Assembly: GCA_015680685.1 (NCBI GenBank)
Contig: MNCI01017705.1
Span: 84,628 to 148,627, forward strand
Source: Gnetum montanum
Taxonomy: Eukaryota; Streptophyta; Gnetopsida; Gnetales; Gnetaceae
Direction of reading: 5' to 3'
DNA: 64,000 nucleotides
This document shows, piece after piece, positions 1 through 10,316 of the stretch. Numbering within the stretch: position 1 is the stretch's first letter; every line of letters begins with the position of its first letter. Both the position numbers and the translations under genes were made by a program. The notes below the pieces were generated by a model. It made no database searches. It was not told where the DNA came from and saw only the letters and a program-made list of their open reading frames with translations.

Positions 1-34
1 TGATAAATTCCAAAAAACTTAGAAGCTTTTCGGC

Positions 35-60
35 AGATGTCCCTCCCCCACGACTAAGCT
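35..60 (-). other. G-rich box shared with the integrase-bearing element E3
   Basis: On the minus strand this reads like AGTCGTGGGGGAGGGACATCT. A near-identical box (AGTCGTGGGGGAG followed by GACCATCT) lies at 28405-28432, after the integrase of E3. A looser G-run sits at 37710-37730 in E6. It resembles a polypurine tract, but here it is not next to a recognised LTR. Function unknown. Confidence 0.4.
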
Positions 61-224
61 GAACACTTCGGATTCAAGTAGGTTCAGACGAAATTAAAAT
101 CAGAGTACCAGCAAGCGAGATATAGATATGAAAGCAAAGGTGTCACACTCGCAAGTCATAGAGAAAAATTTGAAAAACTCCCCCGTGTGATGTGTGCAAA
201 ATGAGGCTAAGTGTTGCGGGGGGT

Positions 225-300
225 CACCTATTTATAGGGTTGGAGCCATGATATCGTGTATGCGATATCACAGCCTTTCGATGTTTTAGGCCCAAGGGAA
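225..300 (-). promoter_or_regulatory. Putative internal promoter of E1, sharing a palindrome with its LTR
   Basis: On the minus strand a TATA-like box (CTATAAATAGG, 228-238) lies just downstream of GATATCGTGTATGCGATATC (250-269). The same 20-mer with one change occurs in the element's LTR at 3769-3788, also just upstream of a TATA box (3724-3732). The match continues a few bases into both flanks but in inverted orientation. The block lies inside the element, well past gag. A second promoter copied from, or co-evolving with, the LTR promoter is an inference from motif and position only. Confidence 0.5.
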
Positions 301-1651
301 AAATTGAATTTTTAGGGTTTTTTGGAAAATAAAATATGAAAGCAAGGACATGTGGCACATGTTAAAGGTTGCTAGGGTAATTCCATTAATTCAAAAGGCA
401 CAATTAATTATGATGGTGTGGATTTTATAAATAAAACCTTGGATGGGTGAAAATGGTTATGTAATGGTACATAGGAATGTTGAAATTCAAAGGGATAATA
501 GTAGGGAAAGAACATTATGAAAAATTATGCTAAGGGTAAGAAATGGTGTGTGTGAGCTATGTCATAAGTGAAGATCACAAAAAATTACATAAGTGGATCC
601 TCCCAAAAGCAAGTTTCAACCTATAATGCCCTTGTGTAACCATAGTTAAAGTGTCTATGGGCACTAAAAGGGTTAAATGTAATCCGCACTAACTCCACAA
701 AAAACACACAAGTAAATATCACCAAGATGAGGTAAGAATTCTATGATACACATGACATGAGCAAAAATTACACGAACAGTGAGATGAGATGAACTAGAGA
801 AAGGGATTGTAGAGATTGGGACATGAGGTAACTGACCCAAGGCACAACGAATCCTGCGTGAAAAGCATGATTAATGTGTCATTAACTCATCATTCCAAGA
901 TCATGACCAAGTCCATCCTTCTAATCAATGACATCTCATTGCTTCATCCCATGATGAACAACTATGAGAGTACCATAACAACAAGGCGTATGATCACTTG
1001 GCTTTTTGTTTAAGGGAGGAGTGATTTTTGTTTTGTGGCAGTTTTCTTTTCATTTTCTTTTCTCTCTCTTTTTTTTTTGAATACTGAATCCAGAGAAGTT
1101 GCCAACCTTCAGGCATGGGTGCATGTCTTTCCAGTGGGAACCCCTAGAACAGCATTGGATTTTTGAGTGCCCCTCTAATTACTCTTACTCCCATTTTCAT
1201 TAGTTCTACAAGGATCTTAGTACGACCACATTACATGATAACACCCACAGTCATCACCAAAGAGAATCCACAAGTCCCCTTGATGTCACACTCTAATCAT
1301 TCCCTCTTGGTCCATCCTTCTTCATTCTAGGTACAATGAACACAAAATTAATTTTAAGTTTTAAAAATGTCAAGAATATCATTGTACCCTCGAACAGAAC
1401 CTCTTATTTATAGAATGGATGAGTGGGTGTAATGGGCTCACTGTCCAAATAATTGATCACTCGCGACTTGACAACATAGAACACACATCAACCAACGATC
1501 CACATGAGTGTTTTATTCATAGACGAGATTACTTATAAAAAACGTAAAAGGACAAAAACACAAAAAGATAAAAAGATAAAACAAGAAATTTGAAAAATTG
1601 AAAAACTGAAAAACAAAAAGTTGTAAAATCAAAGAAAATAAAAAATGGTTA
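301..1651. other. E1 internal non-coding region
   Basis: No credible gene. The short frame near 816-1013 is weak. The region is collinear with 36050-37470 of the plus-strand element E6, including the A/T-rich tract after gag (1540-1650), a block near 1080-1150 and a block near 560-700, so it is retained element sequence rather than unrelated DNA. Confidence 0.6.
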
Positions 1652-2830
1652 TTAATCCCTCTTGTTATTAGAATGGGGGATATCCCCCATAACTAAACAG
1701 TTGAGGATGACAAGGATTAATAAATACAGGCATATGTTGCATTCATATCTATGATTGGCAGTTGAGCTCTTATTTTCCTTACCCCTTCTTTTCGATTGTC
1801 TAATGTTTTGTCCTACTTCTTGGGTTGTCAAAACTCTATCTCCAATAATGTTGATAAATTCTCCATGCTTTTGATACGTCCATTCCAACATCTTATTGAT
1901 TTTTGCATCAACCTCTTCTAATGTTTGTTGTGTTGGCAAAGATGATGTTTCCACCTTGAGATTGGTTGATTTCTCCTTTTTATGATCATGGACCTTTGTT
2001 AAGTTGAGATTTTGGTCCTGTTGATGTTTTTCAACACTCTCCCATCTAGCCATTTCTCCTTCTTCTTTTGCTACCCACTTAACAAGCTCTTGGATTTGAT
2101 GGGTTTGTAGTTCGTATAGTTGACCTTGGGCATACATTCCTAGGGTTTCTCTTATTGCATCACGAAGCCCGTCAATGATATGGTACATTAGCCTTTCCTC
2201 GGAGAACCCATGGATTGGATAGTTGTTTAACAGTGCATAATATCTTTCTAAGGCCATGTCCAAGGGTTCATGTTGTGCTTGTTTCCATCCTTGGATTTAT
2301 TTCCTCAAGGCTAACACTCTTGTGTAGGTTTGATATTTTTCATTAAAGACTTCTACCATTGTTGACCAATGTCGTATTGAATTTGGTTTTAACGATCTAT
2401 ACCATACTTTTGCTTGGTCAACGAGTGTCATAGGAAAGAGCTTGAGTGTTTTCCAACCATTATCAATGTTGTTCCATGTATAGGCATCATAGAAGGCTTG
2501 TAAATGTTGATGTGGATCTAAGTCATAGCCTCCTAAAAATTTAGTAAAGTTATTTAAATCGAGCCTGGGTAGATGACTCTCTTTATGATGCCTACGTGAG
2601 ATTCGAATAGCCTCTTGTATTTGCGTTAGGCTTGTAGTGGCTAGTAGGGGTTCATCGTCATCAAGTAAGTTATGATTTCATGTGTTGGGATGACATTGCT
2701 TTCATTCATGTTTATAAGAAACCCCCACTTTAGGTTGTGTACTCCAATCTTCATCGCCATATAGTTCGTTGGTTCTCCAATGAACTTCCTCACTAGGTGT
2801 GGCATTGCTATAGTCTTGTAGGAGAGCCAT
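1652..2830 (-). pseudogene. gag: Athila-like retrotransposon gag (E1)
   Basis: Gag forms the retroelement particle. The most plausible start is the ATG at 2830, about 145 bases after the primer site. The reading begins with an HWRTNELY-type N-terminus, then a retrotransposon-gag core (RRHHKESHLPRLDLN, KVWYRSLKPNSIRHW, FNEKYQTY) and a well-kept 203-residue tail from 2263 to 1652. A frame break lies near 2660-2690 and an in-frame TAA near 2300. The E6 gag (33575-34650) aligns throughout and has a stop at the same codon. No CCHC zinc knuckle is visible; the tail is basic and Gln/Glu/Lys-rich. No protease or polymerase follows. Confidence 0.8.
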
Positions 2831-2872
2831 GGTTGTGAAGTTGTGTGTGAATTTATGTGTGACTTTTTATAA

Positions 2873-2893
2873 TTATATATATATATATATATT
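2873..2893. repeat. (AT)n microsatellite
   Basis: A run of alternating A and T lies in the untranslated leader between the E1 primer site and the gag start. Confidence 0.8.
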
Positions 2894-2975
2894 ATTTATT
2901 TCTTTTTAAAAGATATATCATTAAGTCCTTTACAGCAACCTTGCATGATATAACTAATCTAAATAACTAGCATCG

Positions 2976-2994
2976 TCCCCAACAACGGTGCCAA
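2976..2994 (-). promoter_or_regulatory. Primer-binding site, tRNA-Asp type (E1)
   Basis: Directly after the LTR end, the minus strand reads TTGGCACCGTTGTTGGGGA. This is the Athila-type site complementary to the 3' end of tRNA-Asp, with two transitions from the usual form (as I recall it). It sets the LTR boundary and the element's orientation. Confidence 0.75.
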
Positions 2995-3814
2995 TGATGA
3001 GTGGCGAGGTACCCCTACACTCAACCATACGAATACGAGCATTACACGTGTGATTGGGTCGAACTCCGCAGGCAGACTAGTTGTGACATCTAGACAGTTA
3101 GCCTTAGGTCGCAGTTCACTGTCTTCCCACCTGAACTAGTATTAACTTTATCATGTATGGTTTAGTCTAGAGTGAGGTGTATGATGTGGTTTCTAATATA
3201 ACACTACCCCTGAAGGCAATGGAAAGGAATATTCACTAATCTAGGGGAGAGAGTATGAGAGAATCTAATCTACCCTAAGTGCGATGAGCATTCATTCCTT
3301 GATTATCCGTACACATCTTGGACTTTGTGCACAACTACTACTGGGATTACCAAATGCAGATCCTACACTACTGGGTTACCAAGTAGTCACACTTAAATGC
3401 TCGTAATCAAGTCATACTCATTCCACATTTTAACATGAGTTTAAGGGTGAGAGAGATTAACTAGGAAAGCAATAAATAACAATTAATTAAATAATTAATC
3501 CAAGTGAATGTTGCAATGATGAAGTAATCTCGATCTTTATTGCTGATCATGTGCATGTCCAAGTACATCACACTCGAACAAAGGATGTCGTACAATTACA
3601 TTTACCACACTGCAGACATACACAAAGAGGAAATGGGTTGAGAGAGAGAAAATGAAAACTGAAATTAAAACTAACTCTAAAACTAATGATCTATAATTAT
3701 TTCTAACTCATCTGTCTACCTCTTATTTATAGATGAAGGGACAGGCCACGATATCACGTACGCGCTGTGATATCGTGTACGCGATATCATGGTCGCCCAA
3801 ATGACGACTCATCA
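2995..3814 (-). repeat. 5' LTR of E1
   Basis: On the minus strand the repeat starts TGATGAGTC and ends CTCATCA next to the primer site, about 820 bases. It is related along its length to the two LTRs of E6, for instance the GGGTACCTC...CTCATCA end and the alternating 'accaagtag' blocks near 3350-3400. A TATA box (TATTTATAG on the plus strand, 3724-3732) lies downstream of GATATCG...CGATATC palindromes at 3747-3788, which mark the U3 promoter. Confidence 0.8.
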
Positions 3815-3834
3815 AAAGTGTTAAGAAATGAAAG

Positions 3835-4318
3835 TGTTAGGAAAAAAAACAAGATTAGGAAAAACAAAAATTCGCAGAACACATAGAATTTATGTGGAAA
3901 CCCCAAATTGGGATGAAAACCATGGGTAGAAGCAGAGAGTTAATTCATTAGATCTAAGATTGAGAATGTTCTATAGGGGAGTGATCCCCCAAAAAGGGTC
4001 ATTCCATGAAGGGTGATCCCATGAAGGGTAATCCCACAAAGGGGAGTGCAAACGGTGTCTACATAAAAAGGATAGAAAAAAATGTCCCCTCAACTTGTGA
4101 TCTTTCAACTTTTGTAATTGTTGACCATTCAACTTCTGTAATAGTCGATCCTTCAACTTCTGTAATGGTCAACCTTTCAACTTCTGTAACAGCTAACCCT
4201 TCAACTTTTGTAATGGTTGACCCTTCAACTTCTGTAATGGCTAACCCTTCAACTTCTACTACAATGTAATAGCAAAAAACTAGAAATATAATTCAAGTCA
4301 CCACACCATACTCTAACA
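3835..4318 (-). repeat. 3' LTR of E2 (copia)
   Basis: The ends form TGTTAG...CTAACA. On the minus strand the repeat is preceded by a copia-style purine tract (AAGGTGGAGAT, 4319-4329). It contains a 24-bp minisatellite and CCATGAAGGGT repeats. The related but truncated copy is at about 5730-6014. Confidence 0.7.
4087..4262. repeat. 24-bp minisatellite in the E2 LTR
   Basis: About seven units of TTCAACTTCTGTAATGGTYA plus ACCC. Because 24 is a multiple of three, it reads as an eight-residue repeat (STSVMVNP-like) on the plus strand and as VEGLTITE-like on the minus strand. The frames covering it are by-products of this repeat and probably not genes. Confidence 0.85.
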
Positions 4319-4320
4319 AT

Positions 4321-5130
4321 CTCCACCTTGACATGAATTCCCTTACAAGGAATAGATCTTCAATCTTCGAAAAAAGGTCTCTCTATCTCCACTGCCGTAG
4401 GCTCTTCACGTCAAAACTCCATCATCATTCTGCAACACAGTGGTCACCTTAATGTTCTTGGAATCACTAACTTGGCTGTCACATTACAGTTGATCACAAC
4501 CAACATTAAGCCATTCTAGAACTTGCTGCAAAGTCCTAAGAGACTCCTCTAACTGAAAAACTTTCTCTTCTTGCTGCCAAAGTAATTTCTCCACCTTGAT
4601 GTGAATTCCCTTATAAGGAACTGATCTCCAATCTTCGACAAAAGGTATCCTTTGTCTCTGCCACCACTAGCTCTTTGCATCGAAACTCCATTGTCATTCT
4701 ACAACACAACAACCACCTTGATGTCCTCGAAATTGCTAACTTGGTTGTCACATTATGGTTGATCATAGCCAACATCAAGCTATTCAAAAATCTACCACAA
4801 AGTTCTAATGAACTCATCCAAATGGGAAACTTTCTCCTCCTTCTGCTAAAGTAATCTCTCCACCTTGATGCAAATTCCCTTACAATGAATAAATCTCTAA
4901 TCTTCGACAAAAGGTCTCATCTATTTCCACTATCGCCAGCTTTCCTCGTCAAAACTCCATCACCGTTCTGCAACGTAATGGCCACCTTGATGTCCTTAGA
5001 ATTGCTAACTTGGTTATCACATTGTGGTTGATCATAGCCAACATCAAGTTGTTCCAGAACCTACCACAAAGTCCTAATGGACTCCTCCAAATAGAAAACT
5101 TGCTCTTCTTACTACCAAAGTAATTTCTCC
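4321..5130 (-). repeat. Three-copy tandem repeat of about 268 bp
   Basis: The anchor CTCCACC recurs at 4321, 4589, 4858 and 5127, a spacing of 268-269 bases. Each unit carries the same string of words (AATTCCCTTA, 'gatcatagccaacatcaag', 'aactttctc'). The units encode diverged copies of one Leu/Glu-rich minus-strand peptide, so a short part of a coding region next to the polypurine tract has been amplified three times. The minus frames at 4611-4910 and 4949-5173 are parts of these units. Confidence 0.85.
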
Positions 5131-5209
5131 ACCTCAAACTTTGCATCATCCAAAACCATCTACATAAGCACAACCTGCATCTTGACCTACCATACTAAAA
5201 ATCTAGTGT

Positions 5210-5700
5210 TGCATTCCAAAAGTGAAATATCATATTTCATAGTTACCAAGGAAACTCACTGGGGCTAGTCCCCATACATCTATATGTACTAGTTCCAACT
5301 TCTCAATCTTTGATGTTCTTCCAAATTTTGAGAAACTGACTCTTTTCTACTTTTAATAAACACATCCTTCACATAAACCAACATCAACAGACTTCAAGTC
5401 CAATAATCTCCCGTATGAGGCCAAAAAACTCATTCTATTTTCACTCATGTGATCCAACCTTCAATGCGACAATGTTGACATTGAATCTGAATCAACCACT
5501 GACACTATGCATTTTATTTTTGAAGTGGTATACAATTTTCCCACCTTATTTCCTTGAGAAAAAATTAGATTTCCTTTAATTATTTTTTAGGATCCACCTC
5601 CAAATACTGTATTGTATCCTTCAACATCTATCTGACCCATAGAAATAAGATTTTTCTTTAATCTTGGAACATGTCAAAATTAAGAATCCAAGACTCAATA
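5210..5700 (-). pseudogene. pol: Copia pol remnant: protease end and GAG-pre-integrase domain
   Basis: Read on the minus strand with frame changes, this gives the diagnostic copia run: a VPKLRKNLIS-like stretch, then TSKIKCIVSVVDSDS, then LASYGRLLDLKSVDVGLCEGC, then KRVSFSKFGRT and KLELVHIDVWG. These are the pre-integrase zinc region and the start of integrase in Tork/TNT-like plant copia elements. The integrase core, reverse transcriptase and RNase H are missing, and the 5' LTR abuts the protease end. It cannot make a working product. Confidence 0.75.
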
Positions 5701-5729
5701 CCACTGTCCACACAACAAACTAGGGGATC

Positions 5730-6014
5730 ACCACAAATTGTGATTCCATGAAGGGTGATCCCATGGAGGGTGATCTCACAAATGGGAGTGCAAACGGTGT
5801 CTACATAAAAGGAAGAAAAGATACTGTCCCTTTAACTTCTAACCCTTCAAATTTTCTAATGACCGACCCTTTAACTTTTGTAATGATCAACCCTTCAACT
5901 TTTGTAATGGTTAACCCTTCAACTTCTATAACAGTCAACCCTTCTACTTCTGTAATGGTCAACCCTTCAACTTCTAGTACAATGTAACAATAGAAAACCA
6001 AAAATAGAATTCAA
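5730..6014 (-). repeat. Partial 5' LTR of E2 with second 24-bp minisatellite
   Basis: Repeats 3990-4300 of the 3' LTR, including CCATGAAGGGTGATCCCATG and six or so 24-bp units (5829-5986). Both ends are cut off relative to the other copy: the left near 5730, the right after AATTCAAG near 6014. Confidence 0.7.
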
Positions 6015-6529
6015 GGATTTCTATATCATTATTCAAGGAAAGCCATCAAAATGAAGACAAAAAATGACACGAACAAAATTATTAAAGATAAAGGATAATA
6101 ACCTAGAGTCTTAATGGGATAAGCATTATCTATAAAACTTGTTTTTTTGGTAGAATATGTTGATTTGATAATGGTTTCTAAGACCCTTGATATTGGTATT
6201 TTCAAACATTGTCATTTTTTATTAATTATTTGAAAGTGAACTTCCTTTTTTAATACAACATCTCTTAAATTTTGAAGGGTTTTTTATTTTGTTGAATTGT
6301 TGAATCTTCCATTGATTTTTTAAAAAATTAAAAAGAATATTATCTCTTGAATTAGACCAATCAAGCATTTTGAGACCCTAGCTACAACTAGTGGTTTTCA
6401 TAGAATTCAATATATGATTAAGGTAGATCGTAATTTGCTTAAGTAAGAAATTCTTTTGTGTGATAGTGTAATTGAGTATGTGTAGAAGGTTGTTTATTAT
6501 AATCTTTGAAAGTCATGTTACTATTGTCA
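6015..6529. other. No recognisable feature
   Basis: AT-rich sequence between the broken E2 LTR and the E3 LTR. No gene, repeat or motif that I can support on either strand. Confidence 0.5.
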
Positions 6530-7382
6530 TTAAGAGAGTCATATGTTTGATTTATGTTCTTTTATATTATAGAAAAATACTATGCAAGCACATTAGCACC
6601 CTTTGGACATCTAATGCTTTAGAAAATTAGGTCATGATATTGCTTGTCATTGTCTTCCCAATCACCACTTGTGTTAATTCAATTGATATGGTTAACTGCA
6701 ATTGAGGCATAAGATGTTTATATTTTTGTTATTATTTTTTATCATTAAAAGAATTAAAATAGTAAAGTAAGTAAATTATTAAATGCTAACTAATTAATGA
6801 AAATTAAAGGTAATAAAAGTTATCCTAAATGTAGAGTATATGTTCCTACTTTCTATACTCATCCAAGTGTTTACTATTGGGTGTACCAAGTATTCACTAC
6901 TAGGATTGCCAAGCATTAGTATACTATGTTCAAAGTGGTCTTATTCATGTTGCTATAGAATAAAATGTTAAGTTCCTAAGTGCAAGAAAGTAAAGTGCAT
7001 GTAAAGTAAAATGCTTGAAAGTAAACTAAATACTAATCCAAGTGCTACAATGAAAGAAATAAATCTTGATTTTATTATCATCATGTAGAAGCATTCAAGT
7101 ACATCTTGTAGTTGAATAAAATTCCATATAGTTAATTCAATCCATGTTGCAGGTGCTCAAAGGAAAATTTGGCTAAGTCTTATAGAGATAAACTATAAGA
7201 GCTTTGCTACACTACTAATCAAATGGTATCTAAATGTGGATGGTGTGTACATTTATATAGTCTTTAGACTACAGAGCATTGATGCATATGTGCCAAAACA
7301 TCCAAGGATCCATCAATAGTTATGTGTTGATGAGGATGTATCGATGCATCTACCTGCAATATGATACTTTAGCATATCTCCA
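6530..7382 (-). repeat. 3' LTR of E3 (diverged, boundaries approximate)
   Basis: Aligns in order and orientation with the E1 LTR: TGTCTTCCCA near 6650 against 3120, the paired 'actactgggattacc' type blocks near 6890, and 'atccaagtg...gatttattatcatcatgt' near 7035-7110. The implied length of about 850 fits the 859-bp E6 LTRs. A TATA-like box (ATTTATATAG, 7251-7260) has GCATTGATGC (7276-7285) and ATCGATGCATC (7340-7350) upstream of it on the minus strand. Neither end is sharp. Confidence 0.55.
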
Positions 7383-7889
7383 TGACTAACTAAAAACTAG
7401 TTCTCAAGTCATAAAATTGGAATAGAGTTATTTACAAAATTTAGGAAAGTATGGAAATCACAAAAAGACTTAACTCTGAGTACTACATTACAAAAGAATT
7501 TGTACAATATATAAAAAGAATTCTCAACTTATTATAGAATTAGTAGCCACTAGTTGGATGGTGATGGAGTGAGATGAAGTCTTCACACCATGCCTAGAGG
7601 TGTCCTATGGTGTAGAGGGTCCTTCATCATGTATTGATCTTGCTAGTCATTAAGACTACTCTACTTCTATTACTGCTACCTCCAAGAATTTAGAAGCATT
7701 TAGGAATACCTTCATTTTCTCCTCCTTGTTTCATGGATCATAAATGGTCCAAGCAGCTTTTCCTAGACTAGCTAGTGCAAGTACATCCCATGGGTAGGGC
7801 ATGGTTGAAAACACCTCCTTCACATTGACAAACCAAGCTTCAAATTGTTTGTTTACATTTGATGTTGAATCTTTAGACAAGGCCCTCCA

Positions 7890-9912
7890 GTTCCTAGTAG
7901 TCATTCATCCTTTTGGCTAAGTTCTCAACAACTAATCTTTGATCTATGAATTTACTCTTGAGAACTTCAAGCCTCATTTTAGCTATTTCCAACTTTTGTT
8001 TTATCTCTTTTTTGAGTTTAAACTCCACCTCATAGAGGAGGTAGGAGTTGATAACATACTTTTCCAATTTCAATCTTGGCCTCCCCAGAATCACCATTTC
8101 CAAGTTTTCATTCTAGAGATTGGTAGATTCTATGTATTCTTTCATCTCCTTAATTTGCATCTCCTTTAAGAAAATCTTAACTTGATTGTAGGTGCTAAGT
8201 CCATCGAAAATGGGTTGTTATACATCACCTCTTTGTTGGAGTTGTAGAAGGCTTCGTTTACCTTAGTATTTGTAGCATGATCTTTTTCTCATTAATTTCA
8301 TTAAATGTTCAAACCTAGTCCTTGTAGTGATTCTTCACTCTTTCATACTTCACAACATCATTCCTCTAGGCAATGATCTCATTGGTAGTCTTTTGATGAA
8401 GGGCATGCACTTCCTCCATTGAGAGATTTCTATTCTCTAGAGCCAAACTCATCATATTTTGGTTCACCTTAGTAGGTTTCTATGACTACTAATGAATTTA
8501 TTCAAGAATTTGGTCCCTTTTTGCTTCAACATTATGCAAGTGGTGATTTTCCTAGGTCAGCACAATATTCTCCTTGCAAACCAATTAAAGGTCATGGCTA
8601 GAACAATTCATCATTACTTTTGATAGTAAGGCATTAAAGATTACCTCCTCCTTTGCATTGTTGACGTGCTGAAGTCTACGTTAAAGCTATTTAAAAGCTT
8701 CATACCTTATAAGCTCAAGCCTAAGAATAAATGGATCGGACAAGCATGTGTGAATTTTTGCAACCTCAGCTACCAACCATCAATTGCTAATGGTGGCCTC
8801 CTTGAGTTATGCATTGGTAATGACTAACTTGCTCCTTATCTCAAGTAGCTCTGATTGGGTAGCTAAAATATCTTTCAAAAGATCAAAGACCTCAAGAATA
8901 AGTTGCTTAGCTTTACTAGTCATTCTAGCACTTTCTTGTGCTAGGTTGCACTCGTCCCATTACTCCTAGTTCATACAAATACTTGGACATATACCATGGC
9001 AATATCATTAGGGATAGATGCAATAAGAACACTTAGGACTTATCTAATTTGATCTCTCATCACCTCTGCTATAGTCTTCTAGTCCTTATGTGGCATGACT
9101 AAGACTATTTCTCCTTTATCCTTTTTGAGCATAATGAAGAAGGTTGTTGCATTTCTAGAGATTCTACGAAATGCTTGTCCTATAATGAACATAATGATTT
9201 CTCTAACATTGGGGTTGGCATGAACATGAGCCTCATATCTTCATGAGAAGAAGAGTAAGGCCATTTCATCTATTGACCATCTAATTGTGCTAACAATCTC
9301 ATTTAGATGACTTATGGTTGAATGGTACATAGAAGGTTCACCATCACATCTAGAGTCTTATTATTGTAATTGTTGTTCCCTAAGTTTCCTTAGGTGTTCA
9401 GAAACTGGTGGCATCTCAAGTGTCATCTCCAATGCTACAAGTGGTGGTGGAGGTGGTAATTCCTGCTCTTGAAGCTTGGTAGGTAGCTTATCCTTAATTA
9501 TCTATTGCCATGATGTAGCAAGAGCTTTTTGAATCACATTATTAGCATACCAAGCTATGCCTCCTCTATTGCATAATTTTTTGATGAGGTAGGGAAAGAG
9601 GAGTGTCTTACTACCTCTCTTAGTTTTCTTAAAATACTTCTTGATTTCTAGGAAGATGAGTTGAGGAAGATTGACTTGGAATTTTTCACTTAGAACCTTG
9701 CATGCCTTAGTGAAGAAGGTAATCATCTTACTTGACCTCATAATAGGATTAAGGTGATAGTCTACAATCTTAAAATAAGCCTACTTCACCTTGGTTAGGG
9801 CACCATAATCTTTACAATCCACTTCATAACACTACTAAATTCATACTTTCTTCACCTCAAGATCTACTTTTGTTGAAATCTCTGCCATCTTCACCCCATT
9901 GTTTGGTCATTT
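7890..9912 (-). pseudogene. Accessory ORF (aORF) of E3: globular domain, proline run, coiled coil
   Basis: Broken minus-strand reading, about 650 residues. N-terminal part (9770-9502): VDYHLNPIMRSSK, then a segment ending LLFPYLIKKLCNRGG. Next a QELPPPPPLV linker (about 9450), then a long charged, heptad-like coiled coil ending LKSKFIDQRLVVENLAKRMN (about 7960-7900). The same order, with YHLFPTKRM, LPFPCLIRKLCKQA, QQVPPPPPKD and a matching coiled-coil end, occurs in E6 at 38370-40690. It lies downstream of integrase, where Athila relatives carry an env-like ORF, but I see no signal peptide or membrane segment. The N-terminal part resembles proteins often labelled 'putative plant transposon protein'. 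Function unknown. Confidence 0.65.
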
Positions 9913-10316
9913 GAGGATCTATGTAATACCTTGAATTGAATAAGAAATGATAATATCTTTGATTTAATTATGTTATCATCTTGTCGGTTGTTCTAGGAGA
10001 GGTAGGTCTCACCCATGTGCCATTCTCCATTGTGGAGAGAATGGATCATAATGGAGACCCTTGTAGGTGTGTTTTGATTTCTTCTTATGTTAACTTCAGA
10101 AAAGGCTTGAAGTTTACTCTTGAAGGATGCACCTATAAAATTGTTTGGTCCAAACCTTCTCTAGGTAGGCCTCAATGAGTGTGATCTTGAAATTAAATCA
10201 TGGTATCAAGACCTCATCCTACTTGGATTACTCTATTTCAACTATGGGAATCTAGTGAATAGATTCCACATTAGGCTCCTTGTGTAAGGGCCTAGTAGCA
10301 TGAGTTCCCTTGGAAG
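9913..10316. other. E3 internal sequence just upstream of the aORF
   Basis: Non-coding on both strands as far as I can tell (the frame at 9981-10178 has no family look). It ends exactly at the left target duplication GGAAG (10312-10316) of the nested Tat element. Confidence 0.5.

Larger units (their letters stand above)
1..3814 (-). mobile_element. E1: Athila-like Ty3/gypsy element, 5' part (gag, no pol seen)
   Basis: Read on the minus strand, this holds a 5' LTR (2995-3814), a tRNA-Asp-type primer site, a gag pseudogene and about 1.6 kb of non-coding internal sequence, then leaves the window. No reverse transcriptase or integrase follows gag. The order of its non-coding blocks matches the complete plus-strand element at 32591-41869: an A/T-rich tract after gag, a block with GCATGGGT and CATGTCTTT near 1115-1135, and a TATA-bearing block near 225-300. 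It is therefore probably a pol-less relative whose accessory ORF lies off the left edge. The family call rests on gag, the primer site and LTR similarity. Confidence 0.8.
3835..6014 (-). mobile_element. E2: truncated Ty1/copia element
   Basis: On the minus strand this has a partial 5' LTR (about 5730-6014), a protease/pre-integrase remnant right next to it (gag deleted), a tandemly triplicated segment, a polypurine tract and a 3' LTR (3835-4318). The two LTRs share the GGGTGATCCCATG blocks and a 24-bp minisatellite. The 5' LTR lacks its outer end, so no target duplication can be read. It lies 20 bases beyond the E1 LTR. Confidence 0.7.
6530..10316 (-). mobile_element. E3 (3' part): Athila-like element with accessory ORF and 3' LTR
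   Basis: Minus-strand 3' half of an element interrupted at 10316 by the Tat element E4. The GGAAG target duplication (10312-10316 and 26484-26488) shows that the sequence continues at 26489. This half carries the accessory ORF and a diverged 3' LTR; the other half (26484-about 29470) carries a putative internal promoter and integrase. It is the only aORF-bearing element here that keeps part of pol, so it is the best guide to what an autonomous member looked like. Confidence 0.65.

Noticed and set aside
2281-3000. Possible spliced host gene upstream of the gag frame
   Set aside because: The sequence upstream of 2263 is simply the N-terminal part of gag with one stop and one frame break, followed by the primer site and LTR.
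4006-4269. 87-residue plus frame with repeated STSVMVNP
   Set aside because: It is the 24-bp minisatellite of a copia LTR; a second LTR copy gives the same frame, so it is a repeat artefact and not a gene.
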